64,000 nucleotides of DNA from Rhododendron vialii (GCF_030253575.1 NC_080561.1:4951001-5015000), one strand, 5' to 3'; positions 1-11,215 are shown, counted from the first letter of the stretch. Numbers and translations: made by a program. Notes: generated by a model from the sequence alone, not told the origin.

Positions 1-167
1 AACTCAAACAAACGTAGCAAACGTTTTCGAGTTCGGTTCCTTGGGTATTCTCACCGCTAAAACCCGAGTGGCGACTCTGAATCGAGGCGTTTCGCCGCGC
101 TTTTCCAACAACAAAAGGGGGCCGCACCCGATTTTACAAATAAAATTTCCGGGGGCGCGTGCCCACA
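1..167 (+). repeat. 3' part of a Ty3/gypsy-type LTR (5' LTR of the adjoining element), cut by the window edge
   Basis: GC-rich sequence ending in ...CCACA directly before a primer-binding-site-like stretch at 169-186 (TGGCGACTCCGCTGGGGA). The motif GTGGCGACTC occurs twice here (about 79-88 and 168-177). Together with a gag remnant downstream this reads as the end of a 5' LTR. The left boundary lies outside the window and no matching 3' LTR was found by eye downstream, so the element is incomplete or rearranged. Confidence 0.6.
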
Positions 168-168
168 G

Positions 169-186
169 TGGCGACTCCGCTGGGGA
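169..186 (+). other. Probable retrotransposon primer-binding site
   Basis: An 18-base stretch immediately after the LTR end. As I recall, plant Tat/Ogre-like gypsy elements have PBS sequences of this form, complementary to a tRNA-Arg 3' end; I could not check this against a tRNA set. The position between LTR end and a long untranslated leader is the main support. Confidence 0.5.
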
Positions 187-1504
187 ACATTGCGTTGATT
201 GATATTTGGTGATTAATACATAATTGAACAATTTTCAAAAGCTTGTCAAAACAGTACGCTTCGCGCTACTGAAGAATGGAATGGTAACGTAACAGGATCC
301 AGCATCCGACCAATCCGAACTGGGGCTTTTACTATTGTTCTCTTGTGTCGTTTTCTACAAGTATCAATTAACAAAAGTGAGCCAAGCTTCAAAAGGCATT
401 TGTTTTCAAAAGCGTTGCATTTCTCTCTCATTTGATCATTTTTCGGCATTCTCCGTTCGTATCGATGGTTGGTCAGCCCCGTTGAGGTGTTTTGGGTAAC
501 CGGCACAGTTTACTGGAGCCCGGGGTCCTCGAACGCCCAACAACCTTGGACGATGATGAGTCGTACTACCGTTCGACCATTGCTTTGCTCTACGCGTTGC
601 AATGGGAGGTATATCGCGGCTCTAGTCAGAGGAACCCCTTTAAGCCAAAACCGGCCTCTACAGCGTGTACAAAGCATTAGAACCTTTCAACATAAGACAG
701 GAACCCGCAGGGTAGGATTACTTGTTTCTAACCCCATATCCTGTTTATGTGTTACTGCTTTTCCTATCGCATGCTTGTACATACATTCATGACCGTTTTT
801 GCGTAGGAGCATGCTAGGGCGGCTTTTAGGATGTCTTTTGTCGAGTCTGTCTTGCACCCGTTCGGCATTGCCTTGGACCGATGACGAGTCGTGCATCTCG
901 ATGTTGCACGTTATCAAAAATTTTCAAGTCCTTAATCAATGAGACTTCGGGAAATCAATACTTTCTAAGTCTTTATCTAACGCCCGATCGAGGTTTCAAA
1001 CTGAAAAGCTAGGAACAACGGAGAGGATGTCGTGATGCTTACACCGCTCAGGCTCCAGCACAGTGTTGCTTATGCCACTTTGGTTACAGTATCACGCCAT
1101 CTACACTGAGTCATTCCGAGCTCAAAACTTTGAAACTTCGAGAAGGGAAAAGTCAAAGGCTCAGGCTGTTTTGGCATCTCTTAGTAACATTCGATTCAAT
1201 CAAGGATACACCGTCGAAAAGAAAATCCGAGGAAATTAGGCAACTGTCCGAGTATCGTAGGGCAGACTCTCTCTAGCTCTAGAGTCTAGGAGGACACCGA
1301 CGACGATGACATGCGCGTTGCATTCCTTCAAAATTCTTTCAAAAGCTTGCTGCAGGAACACCACTGAGTTCTCATTTACTTTGCTGTCAGAAGCTCTAGG
1401 CCGTTTCACCGAAAGAAAGAGCCAAGCCTACTCGGGAGGGTCTGCCAGGGCCATTTCACTATCACTTCCAAAGCCATATCACCCTCCTCAACCATTAATC
1501 CAAA
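187..1504 (+). mobile_element. Untranslated leader of the gypsy-type element
   Basis: 1.3 kb between the PBS and the gag start without a convincing reading frame. Short open frames overlap on both strands and none shows a recognisable domain. Long non-coding leaders are usual for large non-autonomous plant gypsy elements. Confidence 0.45.
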
Positions 1505-2602
1505 ATGGCAGCACAAACAGAGCTGGCTGAGCTAAAGAGGGTTGTTCAAGAAATGAACCAGAAAATGGACAAACAAATGGTTATGGTCCAGGGACTGGTT
1601 GACCTTTTTGCCTCTGTCATTTCAAAGACAGATCTGGGGCTAGTCAAAGAACCTCTTCAGGCCCGCCACACTCCTGCGATTGGAACCAAGCTGTGCTCGA
1701 AAGACGTGTTCAAAGACCTGGTTGAGTTTCATAAAGCCAGGACTCACCCGGAAGAGAATGTTGAATCCTTGTTCAAAGCCAACGCCGAAAGGGAGGATAT
1801 GTGCGACAAAGAAATCAATCCCAAAGGCAAAAGAGTGCACCCTGTTGATGGTGCAATGTTGTGCAACTACAAAGCAAGCAAAGGCTCCACCTTGAACCCC
1901 CAATCCAATCGCCGAAACCCACCAAGGACCTTCTCCCGTTTCTCCACGCCTTTGTCCTCGGTTTATGAGAAGCTCCTCGAAGCTGGCTTCCTCAAGCCAC
2001 TCCTTCCAACTCCTTCGCCTCGAACATTCCCGGCATCCTACAACCCAAACGCCTATTGTGCTTTCCATCAAATGCCAGGCCATCTCACCGATGCTTGCTT
2101 CCGCCTTCGACATGAAATTCAAAATCTCATTGATAGTGGCACTATTCAAGCTCCACTCCCATCAAAGCCCAACGTCATATCCAACTTCATGCTCCAACAC
2201 GGTTCAAACCCATGTGTTAACCAGATATCCATCAACTCTACTCAAATCAACTCAAGCTCCACTCAAATCAAACCTAGCTCCACCATATTCAACCCAACCC
2301 TTTTCATTAGCCCAGAAAATCAAACCAAGCCAATTTTGTCTCTCCCATCCGAACCCGAGGTTAACCTGATGGCCATAGGTGCAATCGAGGTCCTTACCGC
2401 CGATACCTGGGTTGATAGTGATGAGCATTCTACAAAGGAGGAACTCAAGAGGAAGCTTAATCAATCAAAGGAGAAAACGGACTGGCTTGGATCCTTCAAT
2501 CATGAGAATTTGGGGCTGTTGTTCAAGGAGTTCTCTCAAGTGGGTTTGGACGAAGAAGCTGAAGAAGCCGAAGTGCTATTGCTTGAGCCTGTTGTCCTCT
2601 AG
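1505..2602 (+). pseudogene. gag-like ORF of a non-autonomous Ty3/gypsy element, with core deleted
   Basis: A 365-codon open frame from an ATG. The N terminus is a charged helical segment (residues about 3-40). Residues about 145-210 hold the conserved C-terminal part of plant gypsy gag polyproteins: a PLSSVYEKLLEAGFLKPLLP-type stretch followed by YCAFHQMPGHLTDAC and LRHEIQNLIDSG. The central Retrotrans_gag core expected between these parts is missing, with only a short unrelated-looking segment at residues 65-130, so an internal deletion is likely. No protease, reverse transcriptase, RNase H or integrase follows. The protein is probably not functional on its own; the element would have depended on a related autonomous copy. 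The identification rests on motif recognition. Confidence 0.7.
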
Positions 2603-3870
2603 CTCCCACCTCTCTGCGAGGAAGTCAAGGGTAACTATAAAAGTTGCATTTTCAAATCGCGTCTCTTTTGCATTGACATTTTCGAGTCTGAGTCTGACGC
2701 AGTGTCTGTTAAGTCGTCTAAGTCTAGCTCTGAGTCGGAGCTCGTGCCTCTTGGCCCTCCATGTCGTCGCTTCTATTCTCAATTTGAGTCTTTTTTTGCT
2801 GTACTTGGCAACCCCGAGGGTTCTTATGATATGCATTATCCTGCTTTTAAGTAGTTTGCTGGCTTTTGAATAAACCGTGTCGACCCCGACGACGAAGGGA
2901 TAGATTTCGATGGGATCATCCTCAAGGAAATGTGTTCCCTCGCCGAAAGGGAAGACGAAAGGCATGCTTAGCCTCTAAAAAGAAGAAGTAATTTCAAATA
3001 AACTTGAAAGATGGGGCAGACCCCCGGATGGTTCAAATTGGTTCAACGCTCTCCCCATAAGAGTATTGCGCCCGTTCAGACTTGTTCAAAGAATTCAACA
3101 ATACCTTGGCATGGTCTCACAAAGACATGCCTGGCGTTGATCATGGGATAAAGAAATATCAAATTCCCGGCTACCGGATGCCAAGCCAGAAAGCAGCAGC
3201 TCAGAAGGCTCCAGGCCTCGTACCATACGCAAAACAGTAACAGCAGCGTTCCATCAAGCGCACATTATAAGGGTGCAAAAATGGCCTGGAGCGAGGCATT
3301 TCCAATTATAGCAGTCAGGACCCTTTCACTATCAAAGCCGTTCTATCTGGGGCTACAATCAAAGATCATCGACCTCGGCGGTAGCACATCAATACCTCAG
3401 TCAACATGGATCAACACAAGTGTTGCTTTTTCCTGAGAGAAGCTCGTTGGACTGAAAACCCCAAGGGTGGGCAGTTCCAAGCAAAAGTTAGAGCAGCCTG
3501 CTAGACCGAAAACCTATGAAGGCGGTCTAGGCAAAAGTTGGCAAAAAGTCGAAAGCTCGCTAGACCGAAAACCTGAAAAGGCGGTACTAGGCAAAAGTTA
3601 GAGCATAAAAGGAGAGGTAGAACACACGAGTGAACCTTTGCCTGAACTACGTTTTGACCTGATTCCCAGAAAGGGATACGTAGGCAGTCTCTCTTCGAGG
3701 CTCGGTCATACTTTATCAATTGGATCCAAGGTTGACGTTTTGGTGCACATCAAGGGTCAAGAAAGGTTGAGAACAAGACAAGCCGAAGTATTGACTGGTA
3801 GGCTGAAGTCTATTGATTCATTGGAGAATCAGAAGGGGGAAGCCATTCGTCTTTCAAGTTTAATGCAAAC
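2603..3870 (+). mobile_element. 3' non-coding part of the gypsy-type element
   Basis: No pol coding is visible. Near 3440-3610 a short motif (CTAGACCGAAAACC...GGCGGTCTAGGCAAAAGTT) recurs about three times. A stretch at about 3640-3700 encodes ELRFDLIPRKGYVGSL; both are features I recognise from the region upstream of the polypurine tract in plant Tat-like gypsy elements. A purine-rich run (AGAAGGGGGAAG) at about 3830-3842 could be the polypurine tract. No TG...CA 3' LTR was recognised after it. Confidence 0.55.
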
Positions 3871-5082
3871 TGCTATTTCAATTTTAAAGCTGAGCAAAAG
3901 CCTTAAAATATTTTGAAGCATCAAAAACAGAACGAAATGCTTATGAGGCCTAACGGCTCACGGTTTATTCTAGGTTCAGCAACGTTTATTTTAAGCGGCT
4001 GCAGCAGCTTTGCAATTTCGCGCGCTAGTTTGAGGTTCACACGCACTCGTACAAAAGTGATGCGCGTTGGTCTCAAGCCTGCGCGCGCTTCTTCAATCCC
4101 TGTATCAGACAGCGGTAGGCAACCACCACGCCTAAAAGAGATTTGTCGCCGCTCCAACCTCTCTCACAGAAAAGCGGTAGGCTCCAACCTCTCTCAACCT
4201 TTCCCTTCTCCCATCGTTCCAATCTAGCCGCCGCTGGATTTCGAAACCGCGCGCTATAGGGCTTTGTCCGGGGGAGGGGCGCCCCCCCTCTCTATGTTCT
4301 GAATAAGTACCTATTCAGCCCCCTCTCCCTCCGCCGAGCTCTGTTGCTTCGGCGTGCTCCATCTGGCTTCTTTCGTTGTTTCGATTGTGGGTTTGTCCAT
4401 CTCCGTTCGGTGACCAAACTCTTCTTCAGCCGTTCCAGAATGCATGCATCCTTTTCTCTTTTTCTCCGATTGCTCGACTTCCCCTCTTCTGACCGCCCCT
4501 CCCCGTCAAGCGTCGAAGGTTTCCCCAAAGCAACAACCGATCGACTCCCCCTTCTTTTCTCCCTTTTCCCTGTTTCGATTGGTTGTCGATTGTCCTTCCG
4601 ATCGGATCTGGTTTCCCCTCTTCTTTCTCCCCTTCCCCAACCAGTCCGATCGTTTTCTTTTCTTTTCTTTTTTGTTTTGCATGCATGTCTGTTTGCAGGT
4701 TATTAGGGTGAGGCTGTGGTTTCTGCTTGTGATTAACTGATCTGTGTCGGCCGTCGTTAAAGATGGGCGGATCCGGCCAGTGGTTTGGTTGTGCTTTAGG
4801 CGATGATTGCAACTTGAAGATCGAAAGGCGTTTGGGGTACTGTTGGAACGTCCTTGTGGTTGGAGCATCCTTGGTATGTGTTCTTGAGGCTTGCTCATGG
4901 CGGTGGGGTGCTGTTTGGGTGTCATGTGTTTTATTTTCTTTCGTTTGTTTTTTCATGTATTCACACTATGTTCTGTTCCTTAAGCTTCATTGCCTTCGCA
5001 TGTCGCCGGCGCCCTCTAGCTTATGCGATAACACAATTGTGTTTTGTTTTGTATTTGTTAAGCCTTTGTAATCTTTCTTCTC

Positions 5083-5085
<3 letters not shown>
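3871..5085. other. No recognisable gene; GC- and CT-rich stretch
   Basis: 1.2 kb between the gypsy remnant and the TA-microsatellite MITE cluster. It contains CT-rich low-complexity sequence (4300-4680) that opens frames on both strands, but no protein family is recognisable. It may be the remains of a 3' LTR or a captured leader sequence. Confidence 0.35.

Positions 5086-5127
<42 letters not shown>
5086..5127. repeat. (TA)n microsatellite
   Basis: About 42 bp of uninterrupted TA dinucleotides, directly abutting the left end of a foldback MITE. Confidence 0.95.
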
Positions 5128-5128
<1 letters not shown>

Positions 5129-5492
5129 GAGACGGTTCAAGGGACACCAAAAAAAACACCTAAAAAAACACTCCAAATCTAAATCTCATAGTTCCCGATC
5201 AAATTTTTATGATCCGAACCGTTCAATGTGTGCAGAATGTGATTTTAAGGGTACTCGCGAGAAATTAGCAAAAAAAAAGACCTGAAAAGGCTTGATTTGA
5301 GCAGTTTTTATTTGAACCGTTCAATAAAAAATTGTTTGAAACTATTCGGATTAAGCCCTTCCTGGTCTTTTTTTTTTTCTGATTTCTCACAGGTACCCTT
5401 AAAATTACGTTCTGATCATATTGAGCGGCTCGGATCATCAAAATTTGATCGGAAACTATGATGTGTTTTTTTAGGTATCTCTGGAACCGCCC

Positions 5493-5494
<2 letters not shown>
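5128..5494. mobile_element. Foldback MITE copy 1, flanked by TA microsatellites
   Basis: The two halves are imperfect reverse complements with arms of roughly 150 bp. The left end (GAGACGGTTCAAGGGACACC) pairs with the reverse complement of the right end (GGGGCGGTTCCAGAGATACC). Arms share GATCAAATTTT, GATCCGAACCG, TTTTAAGGGTAC and an A-run. No coding capacity. It sits exactly between two TA microsatellites, as do the copies at 5.5 and 7.3 kb. Confidence 0.85.

Positions 5495-5528
<34 letters not shown>
5495..5528. repeat. (AT)n microsatellite
   Basis: About 34 bp of AT dinucleotides separating MITE copies 1 and 2. Confidence 0.95.
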
Positions 5529-5533
<5 letters not shown>

Positions 5534-5891
5534 AATTATCAAGTGAGGGATCCCTCACTTTGTTAAAATGCGGGACTTTCATTTTCCGATCAAATTTTGA
5601 AAATCCGAACCGTTCAATGTGTGCAGAACGTGATTTTAAGGGTTTTTGAGAGAAATCAGCAAAAAAAAAATCGGGAAGGGCTTCATCCGAGCAGTTTTTG
5701 TTATGTTTTTATCAAACGGTTCAAATAAAAACTGCTCAAATCAAGCCATTTCCAGTCATTTTTTTTGCCGATTTTAAGCGAGTACACTTAAAATCACGTT
5801 CTGAACACATTGAGCGGCTCGGATCATCGAAATTCGATCGAAAAATAGGAGAAATGGGGACTAAAATAAGGACCTCCTTATTTGAAAATAA
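5529..5891. mobile_element. Foldback MITE copy 2
   Basis: Same family as 5128-5494: the arms carry CCGATCAAATTTTG, GATCCGAACCGTTCAATGTG and the complementary CACATTGAGCGGCTCGGATC, with GTGATTTTAAGGG repeated inverted. It is bounded by (AT)n on the left and (GT)n-(TA)n on the right. No ORF. Confidence 0.82.

Positions 5892-5949
<58 letters not shown>
5892..5949. repeat. Compound (GT)n(TA)n microsatellite
   Basis: About 26 bp GT followed by about 32 bp TA, on the right flank of MITE copy 2. Confidence 0.95.
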
Positions 5950-5953
<4 letters not shown>

Positions 5954-6220
5954 TTCTTTTTTTATGCCAAAAAAACAAACAGTCAACCATGATATAGAAC
6001 TTCCAAATGGAACGCCTTTCCCAAAAGTCACCCACCAAACACACCCTATCAACATTTCTCACTTAATATCTTAAAGAAAAAAGAAAAGAAAAGAAAAGGA
6101 AGAAGAAGAATTTGAAGCATGTCCACACCTAATAATTAAGGTGGAAATCCAAATCTTGTTAATTCTAATTACAGATAGCGCAAGTCATATATAATTGATT
6201 AAAACGATGGAGCCCATCTA

Positions 6221-6425
6221 ATGGGGAAGCAGGGGCTGTGAGTAAACATGTACAGCATCGTGCATCTGTGCCCGAATTTTAAAAAAAAAAATTTATCTTG
6301 TCAGTTAATAGTTCAAATTTTAAAAAACTTTTAAAATTTGAATTGTTCAAAATAATTTTAGACGGTGAAATATGCTCTGACAATTGCACGCTGTTGTGTT
6401 TTACTCACAGAAGCCCCCGCTTCCA
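6221..6425. mobile_element. Small foldback MITE
   Basis: Left end GGAAGCAGGGGCTGTGAGTA mirrors the right end, whose reverse complement reads GGAAGCGGGGGCTTCTGTGA. The interior holds a symmetrical AT-rich core (AAATTTTAAAAAACTTTTAAAATTT type). About 205 bp and non-coding. Exact ends and target duplication are not certain. Confidence 0.65.
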
Positions 6426-7318
6426 ATGGATGCATGGGAAACGAAGCTTTTTAATTTCTTCTGAATTTTTGCAAAAATATATGACAAGTTGGACAAGTTA
6501 GATGACCGCTAACCCAACAATTAAGCACACACGACCAAGATTCTGTTAGCCGAAACCAAACGTCATGTTTTTATTTTATTTTATTTTATTTTGGGGGTAC
6601 ATTTTTCCTATCAACCTAGTTTACCCAATAAAGTGGCAGAAGTTGTGGAATTAAAAAATTGGGAAAAAAGTGTCACATCTTCCTCTCTTGTGCTTGACAA
6701 GTGACATCCCAACTACTGAAGGGCAATAGAGAGAACCTACCACAAGAAACACAACCCACGAACAGAAATGCAAGGGACAAAGAAATAATACTTCGAAATT
6801 ATCTCGAAAAGATTAACTAATAGTTGAGATTCATTTTGATGTGCGTGACCCAATCATCAAAGTGATTCTCAACTACTGATTATTGTTTTCGAGGTACTTT
6901 CGGGATAAGTTTTCTTCGTACCTAGCATTTCCCACCCAAGAAAGGCTTTTTTGTAAAAAAAAAAAAAAAAAAAATCAGAAAAGTCTAAAACCAAAGACAT
7001 AAATCCAATTCCCACCAACTTTGGAAGGCGATTCATTAATAAACTTGCTTCACTCTAAAGCAAATGGAAATTGTTTGGACTGAATTAATTTGAACCAGAG
7101 GGGATATATATAGTCCAAATCCGGATAATACATTAGAATAATCAATGGTTCAAATATGTAAATTAATTGCAGCAATAGACGATCCTAATTTGAATTGTTC
7201 TTTCCAATTCAAATTAAAGACCAGAGAGAAATCGAACCCAAAGCAAATATGGGCTCGCAACAAATATAAAAAGTAATATTCAGTACAAAATGAATAAAAG
7301 TCCATGTAGTATCACTGT
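6426..7318. other. AT-rich intergenic DNA
   Basis: No gene is recognised. It includes an A-run of about 20 bp near 6956-6974 and a weak imperfect inverted repeat around 6780-6920 (CGAAATTATCTCGAAAA against TTTTCGAGGTACTTTCG). Confidence 0.4.
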
Positions 7319-7732
7319 TATATATATATATAGGCAGTCTCAAATGAGGGAGTTCTTATTTTAGTTAAAATGCAGACCTCCTCATTTCTCCCATTTTCCG
7401 ATCGAATTTTGATGATCCGAACCGCTCAATGTGTTCAGAACATGATTTTAAGAGTACCCGCGAAAAATCGGCAAAAAAAATGACCGGAAAGGGCTTCATC
7501 CGAGCAATTTTTGTTTGAACCGTTCGATAAAAAACAAACAAAAACTGCTCGGATGAAGCCCTTCCCGGTCATTTTTTTTGCTGATTTCTTGCGAATACCC
7601 TTAAAATCACATTCTGAACACATTGAGCAGCTTGGATCATCGAAATTCAATCGGGAAAGAAAGGTCCACATTTTATTAAAATGAGGTGGTCCTTACAGGA
7701 GACGGACTATATATATATACACACACACTCAG
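7319..7732. mobile_element. Foldback MITE copy 3 with TA-microsatellite flanks
   Basis: The MITE proper is about 7333-7707. It is preceded by TA repeats (7319-7332) and followed by TA then AC repeats (7708-7729). Left end GGCAGTCTC pairs with the reverse complement of the right end, GTCCGTCTC. The interior shares GATGATCCGAACCGCTCAATGT and the A-run with copies 1 and 2. This is the third occurrence in the window of the same element placed precisely within a TA repeat. Confidence 0.82.
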
Positions 7733-8004
7733 TATTTACTCCCAACGCGTACGTTATACTCCATCGAAAGAAGAGAAACTGAGCATGCATAATCTTTATT
7801 TCTTTAGCAACACCATTGAAATCACAGGGACAAAAGATGAGCGATAGAGAAGCGAATAAGTTGGTCCGAACATTCGGAGGGTATAATTACAAGAAAAACT
7901 ATAGAACAAAACCACAATAGTTAATTGGCGTTGAAGCCGGGGGCCCAGGGCTCTCTCCCTTGCTGCAACCTCCAAAGAAGAAGGCCTTCATGACCAGTAA
8001 TTAG

Positions 8005-8276
8005 GCTGCGTTTGGATGATGATGAACATGCAGAGAGATTCACCCAAGGGATGAAAAGTAGAGAAATTACTATAAGATAAATATTTTACCTAATGAAATA
8101 TTGGATACGCCTACCGGTCACTCCCTGATCACTTTTCTCTCACATACGTGTGGGTCCATGTGTGGGACCAACTTATATGTGAAAGAGGAGTAGTCGGTAG
8201 GAGTGTACGTAGCAAAATTTTATCACTTTCGGCCTGAATCTCTCCACAAATCCATGAACCAAACACAACCTTCAAT
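8005..8276. mobile_element. MITE with terminal inverted repeats and a second small foldback inside
   Basis: Ends (GGCTGCGTTTGGATGATGAT and the reverse complement of GGTTGTGTTTGGTTCATGG) are imperfect inverted repeats continuing into ...AGAGAGATTCA. Inside lies a smaller palindrome-like unit (about 8110-8205) with CCTACCGGTCACTCC mirrored by AGTCGGTAGGAGTG. It lies downstream of the DUF761 gene. Confidence 0.6.
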
Positions 8277-8388
8277 GGTGCACAAAGTGATTATAATTTT
8301 GACATGAGCCTGCCTGCATGGGCAAAATGCCAAAATCTTGGATCCCAAATCGGTTTTTCCTTCACCAAAAAAGGGAGTTGAAATCTAT

Positions 8389-9027
8389 TTAACTAGCCCA
8401 TATGTGATAAGGTGATGGAGAAGCCATCTTCTTCTGGTGCTTCAACTCTTTATAAAACTTCTTGATGAACTCCTCCGCCGCCTTGTCCACCTGACCGATA
8501 TCATGGCGGTCCTCCTCCGTCTCCTTCACCGGGAACGGCGAATCTGTTATCCTCAGCTGCCTCACCACCGGACTCTTCCCGAACCCCGGCAGGTAAAGCG
8601 GCGACGCCTCGGGGATCTCGTGATTCAAGATCTCAAACACCTTCTGAATGACCCTGACGTCCTCGTCGTGGCGGCCGTAGTAGTAGCTATCGCCGCGATG
8701 GTGGTGGTGGCCGTGGTGGTGTTTGCGGCGGGAGTAGTACGAGGGATAAACCGGGCTGTTGCTGCAGCTGAACTCGTACTCTCGGGGGGAGACGAAGGCG
8801 AGGGAGGCGTCGCTCGAGCGGCAGCTCAGGGCGGCGGCGTAGTTGTGGTGGACGGTGAGGTACTTGCCCAGGGCCTTCCCGGCTATTTTCCCTTGTTTCA
8901 GGAGAAGAGGGAGATCAAACATCATTAGCTTGCTCTTTGATACGCCTTTTCTCATCATGTAGAAGAGGATTCTTACTGTGTTCCACAGTTTCTTGGCCAT
9001 CATTGGTGGTGTTGGCTCCATCTCCAT
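8389..9027 (-). CDS. DUF761 domain protein (Avr9/Cf-9 rapidly elicited / cotton-fibre-like family)
   Basis: A single-exon 212-residue protein starting MEMEPTPPMMAKKLWN. Two family hallmarks are visible. The basic N terminus, MAKKLWNTVRILFYMMRKG..KSKLMMFDLPLLLKQGKIAGKA (about residues 10-52), is typical of the plant family. The C-terminal DUF761 motif VDKAAEEFIKKFYKELKHQK lies at residues 180-199. Between them is a histidine-rich stretch (KHHHGHHHHRG, about 103-113). Members are small plant proteins often induced by stress or elicitors; their biochemical role is unknown, so none is assigned. A second ATG at codon 9 or 10 could also serve as start. A TATA-like box lies about 90 bp upstream and the 5' leader contains a short GA repeat (9033-9052). 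The frame is intact and the gene is probably active. Confidence 0.88.
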   Translation of the reverse strand: MEMEPTPPMMAKKLWNTVRILFYMMRKGVSKSKLMMFDLPLLLKQGKIAGKALGKYLTVHHNYAAALSCRSSDASLAFVSPREYEFSCSNSPVYPSYYSRRKHHHGHHHHRGDSYYYGRHDEDVRVIQKVFEILNHEIPEASPLYLPGFGKSPVVRQLRITDSPFPVKETEEDRHDIGQVDKAAEEFIKKFYKELKHQKKMASPSPYHIWAS

Positions 9028-9114
9028 TTCTAGTGAGAGAGAGAGAGAGAGGGAGAATTAAGAGAGGAAGGTTTTTCTTTGGTTTGGTTTGTTGAGGGGA
9101 AGAGGAGAGAGGTA

Positions 9115-9122
9115 TTTATATA
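9115..9122 (-). promoter_or_regulatory. TATA box of the DUF761 gene
   Basis: TATATAAA on the minus strand, about 88-95 bp upstream of the ATG, at a normal distance given a leader that contains a GA tract. Confidence 0.65.
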
Positions 9123-9244
9123 AGTCCTCATGGGGAAGAAAACACCACAAAAAATTATGGGTTTTTGGGGAATTGTGAAATGGGAAGTAAAGGATTGGTA
9201 TAACCACGCGCGGCTCAATCATGGCCCTTGCATGCTATTTTATT

Positions 9245-9302
9245 GGTCAAAAAGCTTCTTATACAATGCTTAGGGGTCAAAAAGCTTCTTATACAATGCT
9301 TA
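9245..9302. repeat. Two-copy 30-bp direct repeat
   Basis: A 28-base unit (starting GGTCAAAAAGCTTC and ending ACAATGCTTA) occurs at 9245-9272 and again, identical, at 9275-9302, about 120 bp upstream of the DUF761 TATA box. A recent short tandem duplication in the promoter region. Confidence 0.9.
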
Positions 9303-11071
9303 ATAATTAAAGTTGTTAATTTAGTTTAATTAGTTGACACCATGCTTGTCTTTGCCTTTGAATTCACTTTATTTTATTCCGTACCTCCACGTGATGCTAC
9401 AGGGGCCTCTACCGCATTTACGTTGAGTCCATACACTTAGTTTTAGGTTTCACATGAATGTGTAATAGTATAGGCTTTTAGAGCACCACGTAACGGTACT
9501 CAAATAGCAAGTAATGAATTTTCTTCGGTGAGAGAAAAAATTGAAGAATATTGTGATCTTTGATGTGGGTTAGAAAAAATAAACAAATGTTTAGTTTTTA
9601 CTCCATCAAAATTTGTAAGCTTCAAGAAGAGATTATTCAGTATTATTAGAGCATTACTGCGCCCTTCTAAAAATCATGTGTTTTGCTTGACACTTACAAT
9701 TGGAGATCATATCCATACATTCTTGTGAGTTTTTAATAATGCTCGTAGCATTTATTAATTTTTTGGTTTGAACATAACAATAACATTCATTTTCCATTCA
9801 TTTCTTACCTAATTAATTTGTACAAGGTAAAGATTATGTCAAAACTTTTTTTTTTAATGCAAAAACTTTAGTGCATATGCAGTCTTGCATCCAGCTCATA
9901 TATGGCAATCTTCTATTCATTAAAATTTAATTATAACAAAAATAATTTTGACATTATCAACGCCTTTTTAAAATAATACTAACAATAACATGAATTTATC
10001 TTTCTATTCATTAGTAGTACTCAGTTCTCCTCAAATGGCTCACACTAATTAAACCGGGCTTTCTTTTTTATCATAATTAAACCGGTTGGTAAAGGGGTTG
10101 AAGGGATTTAATTTTTTCCCCCCCACCAAAATTCAAAAGCCGTGCTTTCGGGGATATTCATTAATGTGCATTTGTGAAATTGGAAGCAGAGTGTCGGCCA
10201 CGCGCTCAACGCACGTGAGAGGATGTCATTTTCTTGTGAGAAAATGTGGTTTTTGTTTGGACACATCTTGGGAGGGAGTAATTATTTAGTTTTCTTGGAG
10301 TACCGCCACTGGTGTCCTAACACCATTTCCGCCTAACATATTTGTGGAGTTCATAAACTTATTACTAGGGCGCCCTAGAAAAATGCGGTTGAAAAAATGT
10401 GAAGTCCATACAATTAATACTAGGACACCCTAAAAGAATGTGCGTTGAAAAAATAGTGTTAAGACATCACATAATGGAGCTTCAAGACAGTGAGGAATTT
10501 GTTCCTTTGGAGGTTGCTTTTCAAGGATATTATCACTAGAAAGCTCCCCCCATGAGGTTAAACTTCTCAAAAAAGTCCCCTCTACAATGATTTTAAGATA
10601 TTTTGGAGGTGTCCTTATCGTCCGTAATGTCAAGATTAGACACACTGCCTTCCAGACTAAGGCAACATTAGCCTATATATAGGGTTGCTACAGATTGGTT
10701 AAGACCATGGGCTCCGTTTGTTAATTCCATCTATGTTATATCTATTTAAAAAATGAAAAAGAAAACATTTTGATTCTTGTAGTTTGTACAAGTTTCAATT
10801 TGGTACCTACAATATGAATTTCAAACAATGTCAACACTAGACTTTAACTCGAGTTTCAGTTTGGCCATTTTGTTTAAAGTGCCATAAACTTTTTGCTCTT
10901 TCGAGCACGAATGACTCTTTGGTAGATTATTGTCAAATTTAAGCCTCAATTTGGTCGGAATGGCCAATTGAAATAAATTGTAACTCGGCTTAAAGTCTAG
11001 GAATAGTAGAAAAAATTATTGAATGCCCTTTGGGCATCGATCGCCACATAGTGCCACATGCAAGCCCTTTT
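9303..11071. other. AT-rich intergenic DNA with short direct repeats
   Basis: No gene is recognised. About 10320-10460 contains two diverged direct repeats (TTACTAGGGCGCCCTAGAAAAATG-like and TACTAGGACACCCTAAAAGAATG-like, each followed by GTTGAAAAAAT), likely part of an old MITE. Confidence 0.4.
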
Positions 11072-11215
11072 TTTTTTTTTTTGCTCGGCAAAGGAAACAT
11101 TTTATTAATCTCGAAAGGGGTACATCGAGAAGAAAACAAGTAAAGAAAGAGCTAGACAAATCCCGAATTTACATACACCTCCAATCGATAGTTGGATGCA
11201 CACCTGAAAACTAGG
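11068..11215 (-). mobile_element. 3' end of a LINE (L1-type), truncated
   Basis: On the minus strand it ends ATTAATAAAATGTTTCC..TTGCCGAGC followed by a run of about 16 A. This is the usual 3' terminus of plant L1 elements (a 3' UTR close to AATAAA, then poly-A). No reverse transcriptase coding lies upstream, so the copy is 5'-truncated. Confidence 0.6.

Noticed and set aside
4344-4956. Long overlapping frames on both strands (120-176 codons)
   Set aside because: CT-rich low-complexity sequence opens frames on both strands; no domain, no splice or promoter context.
5881-6062. Small proteins with Tyr-Ile or Val-Cys repeats
   Set aside because: They are translations of TA and GT microsatellites.
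8437-8928. 163-codon plus frame
   Set aside because: Antisense to the DUF761 gene; its valine/alanine richness is the shadow of the histidine-rich region.
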